A DNA stretch of 15,457 nt from HK-STAS-PATE-36 sp964610345 (lineage in GTDB: Bacteria > Patescibacteriota > Saccharimonadia > Saccharimonadales > JAGQNJ01): NCBI GenBank assembly GCA_964610345.1, contig CAZSVQ010000019.1, forward strand, positions 1 to 15,457, written 5' to 3'. A program made the position numbers and the translations under genes. Every line of letters starts with the position of its first letter. Position 1 is the stretch's first letter. Positions 6,519 through 13,181 of this stretch are shown one piece after another. The notes beneath the pieces were generated by a model. The model was not told the DNA's origin. It ran no database searches and worked only from the letters and a program-made list of their open reading frames with translations.

Positions 6519-7817
6519 ATGAATAACCGAAAATTAGTCAAAAGTTTAATTCCAAAAAGTGCCTTCCGCAAAGTTGAGCCTTATGGCCACTGGGCTGAAG
6601 CTGTAATTGCTCAAAACAAAGCTGGTTTTCCGGCACGTAAACTAAAAGTTATAGGTGTTACTGGTACTGACGGTAAAACTACCACTTGCATGTTGATTTC
6701 TGCTATGTTGCGCAGCAGCGGGTACAAAGTGGCGTGTATAACTACTGCCTCGGTTGATTACGGTGATGACAAGGGCGAACAGGCAAACCCGACGCAGTTG
6801 ACTACAGGCAGTGCAAGCCAACTGAGTAAACTCATTACCCGTATTAAAGAAAACGGAGTAGAGTGGTTGGTGCTTGAGGTGTCAAGCCATGCCTTACAGC
6901 AACGGCGAGTATGGGGTATTCCGTTCACACTGGCAGTGATGACCAATATGAGTCCAGAGCACTTGGATTATCATGGCACTTTTGAAAACTACCGAGAGGC
7001 TAAACAGCGCTTATTCAAGCTAGCCAACACTAACAAGCACGGGCTAAAAACTGGGATAATCAATGCTGATGATAAAACCGCTAAACATTTTGCGCATGAT
7101 ATTCAAACAGCAGTAACCTACGGTGTTAAAAAGGGAGAATTTAAAGCCAGCAATATTAAATCTGACTTAACCGGAAATAGCTTTATGGTTAAAGTAGGTG
7201 GAGATGAGTATAAAATAAAGTCACCACTAGTCGGCGATTTCAATGTGTATAATGCCCTGGCAACAGTGGCCGTTGGTCGGATAATCGGATTATCACCAAA
7301 GAAAATAGAGCAGGGGATCGCTAGCTTGCCATATGTGACTGGCCGGATGATGCCAATTGATGAGGGTCAAAAGTTTAAGGTGTTTGTTGACTATGCCGTC
7401 ACACCGGCGGCGCTCGAAAACGTGCTTTCTACTGCTCGTAATTTAGCCGGCAAAGGCAAATTACATATTGTGTTTGGTGCAACTGGGGATCGTGATAAAT
7501 CCAAACGCCCTAAAATGGGCGAAGTCACCTCGCGTTTAGCCGACAAAGTGTATTTGACCGACGACGAAACTTATACTGAAAACCCAGATGTAATCAGAAA
7601 CGCCGTCTATGCCGGCGTTAAAAAAGATAATCGTACTAGAGTTACAGTTATTGCAGACCGCAAACAAGCTATTAAAACCGCACTATCTACAGCAAAACTT
7701 GGTGATGTAGTGATAATTGCTGGTATTGGACACCAAACTACCAGAAACATGGGTGGCAAGAAAGTAAAATGGAGCGATATAGCAACCACACGCACCCTAT
7801 TAAAAGCCATCAAATAA
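6519..7817 (+). CDS. murE: MurE-like Mur ligase (UDP-MurNAc-peptide amino acid ligase), N-terminally short
   Basis: A Mur ligase of peptidoglycan synthesis, adding the third amino acid to the UDP-MurNAc dipeptide. P-loop GVTGTDGKTTT at 46-56; LVLEVSSHALQQRR at 117-130; TNMSPEHLDYHGTFENY at 142-158 followed by YREAKQRLF with K162 at the place of the carbamylated lysine; C-terminal domain DYAVTPAALENVL at 291-303, GDRDKSKRPKMGE at 323-335 and AGIGHQ at 401-406. At 432 residues it is shorter than usual (about 480-500): only about 45 residues precede the P-loop, so the N-terminal UDP-binding domain is mostly absent. DYAHTP reads DYAVTP, and the DNPR signature of diaminopimelate enzymes is replaced by DDETYTENP (348-356), so the amino acid added is unclear. 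Confidence 0.85.
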   Translation: MNNRKLVKSLIPKSAFRKVEPYGHWAEAVIAQNKAGFPARKLKVIGVTGTDGKTTTCMLISAMLRSSGYKVACITTASVDYGDDKGEQANPTQLTTGSASQLSKLITRIKENGVEWLVLEVSSHALQQRRVWGIPFTLAVMTNMSPEHLDYHGTFENYREAKQRLFKLANTNKHGLKTGIINADDKTAKHFAHDIQTAVTYGVKKGEFKASNIKSDLTGNSFMVKVGGDEYKIKSPLVGDFNVYNALATVAVGRIIGLSPKKIEQGIASLPYVTGRMMPIDEGQKFKVFVDYAVTPAALENVLSTARNLAGKGKLHIVFGATGDRDKSKRPKMGEVTSRLADKVYLTDDETYTENPDVIRNAVYAGVKKDNRTRVTVIADRKQAIKTALSTAKLGDVVIIAGIGHQTTRNMGGKKVKWSDIATTRTLLKAIK

Positions 7818-7841
7818 TAGCTACTCTAAGTTATATATACT

Positions 7842-8099
7842 CTAATTTTTGTATGCATCTTTACGGTGTGCTATACGTAAAATTAGAATAACAATTTCGT
7901 GATCGTAAATGTCGTACACAATACGGTAATCGCCAACGCGCATACGCCAAGCCGTTGCGCCAACCATTGGCCGAACATTTCCTTTGCGGGGATTCCGAGT
8001 AAGTTTAATAATCGCAACTAAAATTCGCTTTTGCGCTAGAGCAGGTAGTTTTTTGAGTTCTTTTTGTGCGCTTTTAGCGTACTTAATCTCGTAGGTCAT
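7842..8099 (-). CDS. RelE/ParE-family toxin
   Basis: This 85-residue basic protein, read from ATG at 8099, carries the RelE/ParE pattern: YEIKYAKSAQKELKKLP at 3-19, the RNPRKG turn at 35-40, WRMRVGDYRIVYDI at 51-64, and a C-terminal ILRIAHRKDAYK at 73-84 with the family's HR. Such proteins cleave ribosome-bound mRNA or, in ParE, poison gyrase; the sequence alone does not settle which. A TTG at 8114 would add five residues. ATG is preferred because it aligns with the family's usual start. The gene overlaps the antitoxin by 17 nt, so it is likely translationally coupled. Confidence 0.87.
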   Translation of the reverse strand: MTYEIKYAKSAQKELKKLPALAQKRILVAIIKLTRNPRKGNVRPMVGATAWRMRVGDYRIVYDIYDHEIVILILRIAHRKDAYKN

Positions 8100-8322
8100 C
8101 GTAGGTGAGGCCAAGCTCTTTCAAAGAGTCTTCAAAAGATACAGTTGATTCTTTGCGCCGTGTTTTTATAACCCTTACATCTTCAAGATCTTCATACATA
8201 TCAGCAAAATAGTCGTTGATAATTTCTGAAACAGAACGGTTATCGGCGACTGCCTTATGCTTTATAAAGCTTTTAATCTTTGGGTTAAGATATATTGTAG
8301 TTTTTTCAGTTAGATTACTCAT
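8083..8322 (-). CDS. Ribbon-helix-helix antitoxin of the RelE/ParE pair
   Basis: 79 residues from ATG at 8322. The N-terminal part (KTTIYLNPKIKSFIKHKA then RSVSEIINDYF) matches a CopG-like ribbon-helix-helix DNA-binding fold. The C-terminal half is acidic and charged (EDLEDV, KELGLTYDDLRD), as in antitoxin tails. An upstream ATG at 8331 overlaps the TATAAT -10 box (8335-8330) and so cannot begin the main mRNA; the ATG at 8322 lies 7 nt after that box, which decides the start. The stop codon lies inside the toxin gene. Confidence 0.83.
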   Translation of the reverse strand: MSNLTEKTTIYLNPKIKSFIKHKAVADNRSVSEIINDYFADMYEDLEDVRVIKTRRKESTVSFEDSLKELGLTYDDLRD

Positions 8323-8329
8323 ATTTAGC

Positions 8330-8358
8330 ATTATAACGTTATGACGTCACAGCGTCAA
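8330..8358 (-). promoter_or_regulatory. Promoter and operator of the second toxin-antitoxin operon
   Basis: Minus-strand TTGACG (8358-8353), a spacer of exactly 17 nt and TATAAT (8335-8330). The spacer holds two palindromes, TGACGTCA (8342-8349) and ATAACGTTAT (8333-8342), and TGACG recurs in the -35. This is a likely antitoxin operator lying between the promoter elements. Confidence 0.78.
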
Positions 8359-8445
8359 CGAGATTTTTACCTAATTATATAAAACCATACGCGGGTTATT
8401 TTAAAACTATTCTTGCCCTACAAAAAATTTATAAATAATAAATGA

Positions 8446-8754
8446 TTATTTGGTGTCTACTTCAAGATCTAGGCCTTTGCTCTCTGTAAAGACAAGGTTT
8501 AAGATAATTGCCGCAATTGCACCTTGAACCCAGCCTACCAAAAAAGCAATAAATGGCACGATTAAAACTGCCAAGCCAATTACAAACACACTTATGCCTA
8601 GGGCTTTTACAAAGCCTGTGTTAGCTGTAATTGCCTCTGATGCAACGCCAATGCTGAGGATAAGACCATACACAAACCCAAATACGGCTTGTGTGATGCC
8701 TACTACCTTTGCAAACGATCCCACCCGTATTTTTTGAATTGTTAAAGTCTTCAT
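8446..8754 (-). CDS. Small membrane protein, DUF3566-like
   Basis: This 102-residue protein has a short basic N-terminus and two or three hydrophobic segments at about 14-38, 48-71 and 72-90, then an acidic tail (GLDLEVD). The layout, with a polar SFAKV motif at the start of the first segment and the last segment ending in a GLDLEV-like strand, recalls the DUF3566 group of small membrane proteins; the match is by eye. The function is unknown. It has one of the few strong Shine-Dalgarno sequences here, AAGGAGGT (8765-8758), 3 nt before the ATG, so its mRNA has a leader. Confidence 0.72.
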   Translation of the reverse strand: MKTLTIQKIRVGSFAKVVGITQAVFGFVYGLILSIGVASEAITANTGFVKALGISVFVIGLAVLIVPFIAFLVGWVQGAIAAIILNLVFTESKGLDLEVDTK

Positions 8755-8776
8755 CTGACCTCCTTTAACACCAAAG

Positions 8777-8790
8777 CTCTAATATTAGAG
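8777..8790. promoter_or_regulatory. 14-bp perfect palindrome upstream of the membrane protein gene
   Basis: CTCTAATATTAGAG is a perfect inverted repeat 22 nt upstream of the start codon of the 8754 gene. The inner TAATAT could be a -10 box on the minus strand, in which case the palindrome would be an operator covering the promoter. Confidence 0.35.
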
Positions 8791-8895
8791 AATAGTGTCA
8801 TTTGTTAATGTGTAACTTCAATATAACAGATTAAAAACAGATAATAAAAAAAACGGCCCAGAATACCGCGATTAAACAAATATAAATTGTATTTT

Positions 8896-8944
8896 GGCAG
8901 CGCGATATCTCAGATTCCGGTTAAGGAAGAGTTTGCGCGCTGCC
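8896..8944 (-). other. Strong hairpin, 9-bp GC-rich stem
   Basis: GGCAGCGCG (8896-8904) pairs perfectly with CGCGCTGCC (8936-8944). Inside, CTC and TTCC pair with GGAA and GAG around a GGTTAA loop, with a three-base bulge. Eight Ts on the minus strand (8853-8846) lie about 40 nt further on. The strand cannot be fixed from this stem alone. Confidence 0.55.
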
Positions 8945-8958
8945 GCATTTTGGTGTTT

Positions 8959-9020
8959 GCTGGTGGGACGGGCCGAAAGGCTCGCATATTCCGTTGCCCT
9001 TCGGCCGTCCACCCCCCAGC
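8959..9020 (-). other. Long hairpin, about 20 bp with small bulges
   Basis: GCTGG (8959-8963) pairs with CCAGC (9016-9020), and the inner arms 8964-8980 and 8998-9013 pair through GGGACGG and CCGAAAGG against CCCTTCGG and CCGTCC. The one A-C mismatch on the plus strand becomes a U-G pair on the minus strand, which favours a minus-strand RNA. It follows the stop codon of the 9446 gene by about 15 nt, so it may be the 3' UTR or a separate RNA. Confidence 0.5.
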
Positions 9021-9035
9021 GAACTTGCTAGCTCA

Positions 9036-9446
9036 TCAACGTCGACGTCGTCGGTCGTTGAGGTACCTCAAGTTGTTCTCGTGGAAACCGGTTCGCGATG
9101 ACGAGTCAGCACGAGTCAACCCGTTGGAAGGATGCGCATCGCGTGAACGCGCACGGTCTTCCAATTGCTGATCAAGCAAGGTAGTTGCCTGAGTGATGAT
9201 GGTGTTGACCGTCATCCTCATTCTGGACTTCTTGGTCTCCTTGGGGTAGGAAACCACAATGAAGTCACTACCACGGTGGACGGTGACATCGAAGCGATCG
9301 TATAGACGCTTCATGGTGTCGGTCCACAGCATGGGGAGGAGTCGGCTGACTCTTCCCTCGATCAGGATGTGCGCTTCTGGTGAAGCGCCCACCCCAGGTT
9401 TGGTGATGTAAGTCACCCTTACACTAGCATTTGTCTCTTGATTCAT
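9036..9446 (-). CDS. Hypothetical 136-aa protein in a GC-rich island
   Basis: I do not recognise the family. Residues 8-95 alternate strands and helices in a way typical of a folded protein (VRVTYITKPG, AHILIEGRV, MLWTDTMKRLYDRFDVTVHRG, FIVVSYPKE, then a long helix around 82-98). The last 40 residues are polar and end in RRRRR. Expression signals are strong: TTGTAT, 17 nt, TG-C-TATAAT, a leader of about 32 nt, and GGAGG 4 nt before the ATG. Codons in the body favour C endings (ATC, ACC, GTC, TTC), unlike the A/T-ending codons of neighbours, suggesting transfer or selection for high expression. It is transcribed divergently from the 9563 gene. Confidence 0.65.
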   Translation of the reverse strand: MNQETNASVRVTYITKPGVGASPEAHILIEGRVSRLLPMLWTDTMKRLYDRFDVTVHRGSDFIVVSYPKETKKSRMRMTVNTIITQATTLLDQQLEDRARSRDAHPSNGLTRADSSSRTGFHENNLRYLNDRRRRR

Positions 9447-9448
9447 AG

Positions 9449-9460
9449 CACCTCCAGGTG
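9449..9460 (-). promoter_or_regulatory. Shine-Dalgarno site inside an inverted repeat
   Basis: On the minus strand CACCT-GG-AGGTG contains the GGAGG ribosome-binding core within two complementary 5-base arms. A hairpin here would be tight, needing a loop of at least four bases, but could partly mask the SD. It may equally be a protein-binding palindrome. Confidence 0.35.
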
Positions 9461-9484
9461 TGAACTCGGGAATGAGACCGAAAT

Positions 9485-9513
9485 ATTATAGCAGAAGAAG
9501 TTTAAAAATACAA
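9485..9513 (-). promoter_or_regulatory. Promoter of the GC-rich-island gene
   Basis: Minus-strand TTGTAT (9513-9508), a 17-nt spacer and TATAAT (9490-9485), preceded by TG-C. It leaves a leader of about 32 nt, unlike the leaderless genes nearby. Confidence 0.78.
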
Positions 9514-9525
9514 TAGACATAAATA

Positions 9526-9554
9526 TTGCAAATGCAACAACTATATTGTAAAAT
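9526..9554 (+). promoter_or_regulatory. Promoter of the 9563 operon
   Basis: TTGCAA (9526-9531), a 17-nt spacer and TAAAAT (9549-9554), ending 8 nt before the ATG at 9563. Its -35 lies only 12 bp from the -35 of the divergent promoter, so the two could compete or share a regulator. Confidence 0.65.
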
Positions 9555-9562
9555 ATTTGTAT

Positions 9563-10198
9563 ATGACCGATAATTATTCATCACCAGAATTTAATGAGTC
9601 AAGTGAAGAAATGTGCTATTTACTTGATGAGACGACATTTATAGTTGCTGAAGGTTTTGAGCAAATGAGGCTAAATACAAATAGAGCATATGCACAGTAT
9701 GTACAAATTAATACTAGTATTATACCTGGCATGGCTTTATATTCGGTTTTGCTTAGTTCTGCAGGTGTTAAAGCTGATGAGGCAGTGCATCTTGTTCGGG
9801 TGCTTGCTTATCCATTAAGTGGTGGGGCCGCCATTGACCCTACGCAAGCGGCAAACGAAATATATGAGGGTAATGAGCTTCCATTTCGGACCGATAAATA
9901 TTTGATAGAACATATTAGACCTCAAGAGGTGGGCAAATCAATAATTGAACTTCATGAAATTTCTGAAAATGGAATTTCTGAACTCTTTTTAGGTGATAGA
10001 TTAGAACAAAAATTGCTAGAAATTACTAATTTGGATTTTGAAGAATTTTTAGGTGGATTAGCCACCACACCAGTAGGTACTTGGGCAGCAGATTCAAGCC
10101 TTCATGAGTCATTTTCTGAAGACGACTTGGAGTATATTAAGGAGTTAAGAGGGATATTTTCTGATAATAATGGATGGCCTATAATTCCTCAAAATTAG
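9563..10198 (+). CDS. Hypothetical acidic protein, 211 aa, first gene of a two-gene operon
   Basis: The family is not recognised. The protein is soluble and acidic without signal peptide; the N-terminal 20 residues are Ser/Glu-rich, residues 48-70 contain a moderately hydrophobic helix (SIIPGMALYSVLLSSAGV), and residues 120-155 look like repeated amphipathic helices. ATG at 9563 is chosen over the in-frame TTG at 9557 because the -10 box ends at 9554, leaving 8 nt, the spacing seen at other genes here. No SD is present. The next gene starts 2 nt after the stop codon, pointing to linked expression and a possible joint function. Confidence 0.68.
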   Translation: MTDNYSSPEFNESSEEMCYLLDETTFIVAEGFEQMRLNTNRAYAQYVQINTSIIPGMALYSVLLSSAGVKADEAVHLVRVLAYPLSGGAAIDPTQAANEIYEGNELPFRTDKYLIEHIRPQEVGKSIIELHEISENGISELFLGDRLEQKLLEITNLDFEEFLGGLATTPVGTWAADSSLHESFSEDDLEYIKELRGIFSDNNGWPIIPQN

Positions 10199-10199
10199 T

Positions 10200-11087
10200 A
10201 TGGTAGCAGAAAAATATAGTAACTCAGAACAAGAATTAATTGACGCATTGTATGATTTACAAGCTTTACGAGAAATTAGCGGAGCAGATTATGAGCCAGC
10301 AGTGTTTGATCGTGACGTTCAGCCTAGATGTAATGTTTTTATAGATAAACGCACAAACGACAGAATTGTCATGACCGGTTTGCCTTTAGATATGGATGAT
10401 TTTGATGGAGCGGCAGTCTGGCTATCTAATCCAGAAGTCGGTGTGGCGATTGATAGTGGTAAATGGCAGGCAAGCCCTTACGATGTTATTTTTTGGATAG
10501 ATAAAGCTTGCCAAAACGTACGTTATTTTAACCCACGCAAGGGTTCAAGAATTAAATTTGATGCAGGTGTATTGGCGGGCATGTTAAGTGTGCCAAGAAT
10601 AAAACCAGCTGCCCAATCGGAGATTGACCCTCGTGAGATACCAGACGAGATTGAATTTATAAGTACGCCGCAAACAAATACTTATACATTAGCGTCTCGT
10701 TTATCCGACAGTGATATCGAGTTTCACCGGCGCATTATAGCTCGTCGGTATGGCATCATTGATTATGATTATGATAAATCTACAACTTTTGATTTACAGA
10801 TTCATGAGGTTTTGCCGGGTGAAGATTCGTTACGCACCGGTGAGTTTGACCGTGAATTTGCTGTCCTATTACATCTTGGAAATACTATAAACATGCCAGT
10901 TATACCTTGGGGTCGCCCAGAAATTAATATTAAAGGGAATGATTTTAAAATTAGAGTTGTACGAGAGGGTATGCTAATTAGCGCCATCGAGGACGGCAAG
11001 GAGTTGGTATGTGTGCCAACTCCAATTACCGAGGGCTTTATAGATAGTATTCTGGACAATGCTATTCAATCTAATGGTTATAATTAG
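10200..11087 (+). CDS. Hypothetical acidic protein, 295 aa, second gene of the operon
   Basis: I cannot place this protein in a family. It is soluble, mixed alpha/beta, with aromatic strands (YDVIFWIDKACQNVRYF at about 99-115), a proline-rich hinge around 130-150, and a final part with regular strand patterns (FAVLLHLGNTINM, FKIRVVREGMLISAI). There is no signal peptide, membrane segment or clear catalytic motif. ATG starts one base after the upstream stop codon and lacks an SD, so translation is likely coupled to the 9563 gene. No terminator separates it from the groESL regulatory region. Confidence 0.68.
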   Translation: MVAEKYSNSEQELIDALYDLQALREISGADYEPAVFDRDVQPRCNVFIDKRTNDRIVMTGLPLDMDDFDGAAVWLSNPEVGVAIDSGKWQASPYDVIFWIDKACQNVRYFNPRKGSRIKFDAGVLAGMLSVPRIKPAAQSEIDPREIPDEIEFISTPQTNTYTLASRLSDSDIEFHRRIIARRYGIIDYDYDKSTTFDLQIHEVLPGEDSLRTGEFDREFAVLLHLGNTINMPVIPWGRPEINIKGNDFKIRVVREGMLISAIEDGKELVCVPTPITEGFIDSILDNAIQSNGYN

Positions 11088-11104
11088 GTTAGTTTACGGC
11101 ATTA

Positions 11105-11131
11105 TTAGCACTCATGCTTGACGAGTGCCAG
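11105..11131. promoter_or_regulatory. CIRCE operator (HrcA binding site) of groESL
   Basis: TTAGCACTC, nine bases, GAGTGCCAG. The left arm matches the CIRCE consensus exactly and the right arm matches 7 of 9 positions of GAGTGCTAA; the spacer length is exactly nine. HrcA binds CIRCE and represses heat-shock chaperone genes. hrcA itself is not in this window. Confidence 0.93.
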
Positions 11132-11147
11132 AATCTTCTATTACAAT
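11118..11147 (+). promoter_or_regulatory. groESL promoter overlapping CIRCE
   Basis: TTGACG (11118-11123), an 18-nt spacer and TACAAT (11142-11147). The -35 lies inside CIRCE, so HrcA would block polymerase directly. An overlapping TATAAT at 11147-11152 would need a 23-nt spacer, so it is less likely with this -35. Confidence 0.65.
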
Positions 11148-11180
11148 ATAATCACAGTAAGTAAATTCTAGGAGGAAAAA

Positions 11181-11453
11181 ATGGCTGTACCAATACAACC
11201 AATGGAAGATTATGTTGTTGCTCAGGCCGAGGAAGCTAAAACAACAACTGCAAGTGGGCTTTACATACCTGACTCTGCTCAGGAAAAACCAAAAACTGCC
11301 AAAGTAGTGGCTGTTGGCGGAGATGTTAAAAATGTAAAAGTTGGCGATAATATCATTTATAAAAATGAATACGAAGCCACTAATGTAAAAGTTGGCAAAG
11401 AAGATTACATAGTAGTTTATAAAAAGAACATAATTGCAACGGTAAAGGGGTAG
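11181..11453 (+). CDS. groES: Co-chaperonin GroES (Hsp10)
   Basis: A 90-residue subunit of the heptameric lid that closes the GroEL folding chamber. IQPMEDYVVAQ at 5-15 is the first barrel strand. The mobile loop spans about 17-36 (EEAKTTTASGLYIPDSAQEK); its GroEL-contacting tripeptide reads LYI where E. coli has IVL. KVGDNIIYKNEYEATNVKV and EDYIVV follow as in other GroES proteins. A strong AGGAGG (11170-11175) lies 5 nt before the ATG, so unlike most neighbours this mRNA has a leader (about 27 nt) with a good ribosome-binding site. groEL starts 4 nt after its stop. Confidence 0.97.
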   Translation: MAVPIQPMEDYVVAQAEEAKTTTASGLYIPDSAQEKPKTAKVVAVGGDVKNVKVGDNIIYKNEYEATNVKVGKEDYIVVYKKNIIATVKG

Positions 11454-11457
11454 TTAA

Positions 11458-13113
11458 ATGGCAAAAAAAGTTTTTTATGATGAAGATGCGCGCCGGAGGG
11501 TGCTAGAGGGTGCCCGTATTTTGTATGAGGCCGTAAAAACAACAATGGGGCCAAAAGGTCGCAACGTGGTAATTAGTAAATCATATGGTAGTCCAACCGT
11601 AACTCACGATGGTGTTACGGTGGCTAAGGGTGTAGAAATCGCTGATGCAGACGATGAGACGCTAGGTTATAGTGTTGGTGCAGAGCTTATCAAACAAGCT
11701 GCTAATAAAATGAACGATGTTGCTGGTGACGGCACAACTACAGTAACGGTTTTGACTTACCATATCTTAAATGAGGCTAATAAGCTAATTGCAGCTGGTC
11801 ACAACCCGATGTTGCTCCGCAAAGGTCTTGAAAAGGCTGCTCATGATGTTATCAATAAACTTGGTGGCATGAGCGAAGACATTAAGAGTAAAAAGAACCG
11901 TGTAGCAGAAGTTGCAACAATCAGCGCTGGTGATGGTGAAATTGGTAACTTGATTGCCGATGTAATCGAAAAGGTTGGCAAAGACGGTGTAGTGACAGTA
12001 GAAGAAGGTCAGAGCCTGCTACTTGAGAGTGAAGTTGTAGAAGGCTTTACTTTTGACAAAGGTTACGTCAGCGCTTTAATGGTGACAGACGCTACTCGCA
12101 TGGAAGCCGTATATGACAAACCAGCAATTGTAATTACTGATAAAAAGATTAGTTCTGTACAAGAATTCTTGCCACTGTTAGAAAAGTTAGCTCAAGCTGG
12201 TAAAAAAGACCTTGTAATTATTGCTGAAGATGTTGAGGGCGAAGTGCTAGGTACTTTAGTGCTTAACAAACTTAAAGGCGTGCTTAACACTGTAGCGGTA
12301 AAAGCTCCAAGTTTTGGCGATCGCCGAAAAGATGTATTGCAAGATATCGCAACCTTAACTGGCGGTGAAGTTATCTCTGAAGAGCAGGGTATGACATTTG
12401 AAAACGTTGAGTTAGATGTAATTGGTACGGCTCGTAAGATTATTGTTACTAAAGATGAATCTACAATTATCGAAGGTGCTGGCAAACCAACCGATGTTAA
12501 ACAGCGGATTGCTCAAATTGTTGCCCAGGCCGATAATGCCTCTAGCGAGTACGACAAAGAACAACTAGATAAGCGCCGAGCCGCACTACAAGGTAAAGTT
12601 GCTGTGATTAAAGTTGGTGGTGCTACAGAGACAGAGATTGAAGAGAAAAAGTTCCGAGTTGACGATGCGGTTGCCGCAACCAAGGCTGCGCTAGAAGAAG
12701 GTATTGTACCTGGTGGTGGCGTAACACTGGTAAATCTAGCAGAAGCTATCAAAATTGGTGGCCACGATTCAGAATCAGCTGGCGCCCAACTACTTAAGAG
12801 CGCCTTAGAGCAACCGTTCCGAATTTTGATGCTAAACTCGGCAGTTAACCCAGACGAGTGGTTGCCACAGGTCAAAAAAGCTAAAGCTGGCCAAGGTGTA
12901 AATGTTAACAATCCTAGTAAACTGGTTGATCTAAAAGCTAATGGTGTGGTTGATCCAACTCGGGTAACCAAAGAGGCTATCCAAAATGCTGTGTCTATTG
13001 CCGGAACCAGCATGACTATGGGTGCGCTAGTGGTGGATGTGCCAGAAAAAGAAACTCCAATGCCTGCTGGAGGTGGAATGGGTGGCGGCATGCCAGGCAT
13101 GGGTATGATGTAG
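11458..13113 (+). CDS. groEL: Chaperonin GroEL (Hsp60)
   Basis: A 551-residue ATP-driven folding chamber subunit. Equatorial domain motifs: TTMGPKGRNVVI at 28-39, D51 in THDGVTVAK, VAGDGTTTVTVL at 88-99 for nucleotide binding. The intermediate and apical domains follow, including KVGKDGVVTVEEG at 172-184 and KAPSFGDRRKD at 282-292. RVDDAVAATKAALEEG at 400-415 holds the ATP-hydrolysis aspartate, followed by IVPGGGVTLV. The tail ends in a GGM-rich stretch typical of GroEL. A moderate SD-like AAAGGGG (11444-11450) overlaps the end of groES and precedes the ATG by 7 nt. Transcription should come from the CIRCE-controlled promoter upstream of groES. Confidence 0.98.
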   Translation: MAKKVFYDEDARRRVLEGARILYEAVKTTMGPKGRNVVISKSYGSPTVTHDGVTVAKGVEIADADDETLGYSVGAELIKQAANKMNDVAGDGTTTVTVLTYHILNEANKLIAAGHNPMLLRKGLEKAAHDVINKLGGMSEDIKSKKNRVAEVATISAGDGEIGNLIADVIEKVGKDGVVTVEEGQSLLLESEVVEGFTFDKGYVSALMVTDATRMEAVYDKPAIVITDKKISSVQEFLPLLEKLAQAGKKDLVIIAEDVEGEVLGTLVLNKLKGVLNTVAVKAPSFGDRRKDVLQDIATLTGGEVISEEQGMTFENVELDVIGTARKIIVTKDESTIIEGAGKPTDVKQRIAQIVAQADNASSEYDKEQLDKRRAALQGKVAVIKVGGATETEIEEKKFRVDDAVAATKAALEEGIVPGGGVTLVNLAEAIKIGGHDSESAGAQLLKSALEQPFRILMLNSAVNPDEWLPQVKKAKAGQGVNVNNPSKLVDLKANGVVDPTRVTKEAIQNAVSIAGTSMTMGALVVDVPEKETPMPAGGGMGGGMPGMGMM

Positions 13114-13132
13114 ACGCCTATTTACCTATAAA

Positions 13133-13170
13133 AACAAAAAGAGTCCTGTTGAGAGCGGGCTCTTTTTGTT
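13133..13170 (+). terminator. Rho-independent terminator of groESL
   Basis: A 14-bp stem pairs 13133-13146 (ending GAGTCC) with 13157-13170 (starting GGGCTC), with one G-T wobble and a 10-nt loop. The 3' arm contains the CTTTTTGTT run that serves as the U tract. It lies 19 nt after the groEL stop. The last bases merge with the promoter of the next gene. Confidence 0.85.
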
Positions 13171-13175
13171 ATGGT
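13167..13175 (+). promoter_or_regulatory. Extended -10 of the 13182 gene, overlapping the groEL terminator
   Basis: TG-T-TATGGT ends 6 nt before ATG 13182, in line with the leaderless spacing elsewhere. Its upstream half is part of the terminator stem. TATAAA at 13175-13180 is an alternative but leaves just one base before the ATG. Confidence 0.45.
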
Positions 13176-13181
13176 ATAAAT

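Noticed and set aside
8887..9171. Plus-strand 94-aa frame over the GC-rich island
   Set aside because: It starts at TTG without SD or nearby -10, crosses both hairpins and lies opposite a better-supported minus-strand gene.
9557..9562. TTG start two codons before ATG 9563
   Set aside because: The ATG gives the 8-nt -10 spacing seen at the other leaderless genes, and TTG would leave just 2 nt.
12192..13100. Long minus-strand frames (97 and 195 aa) opposite groEL
   Set aside because: They are mirror frames of a highly conserved gene with biased codons, are Ser/Pro-rich and have no promoter or SD of their own.
13149..13181. TTG start for the gene after groEL
   Set aside because: It lies within the loop of the groEL terminator, and the -10 box falls after it.
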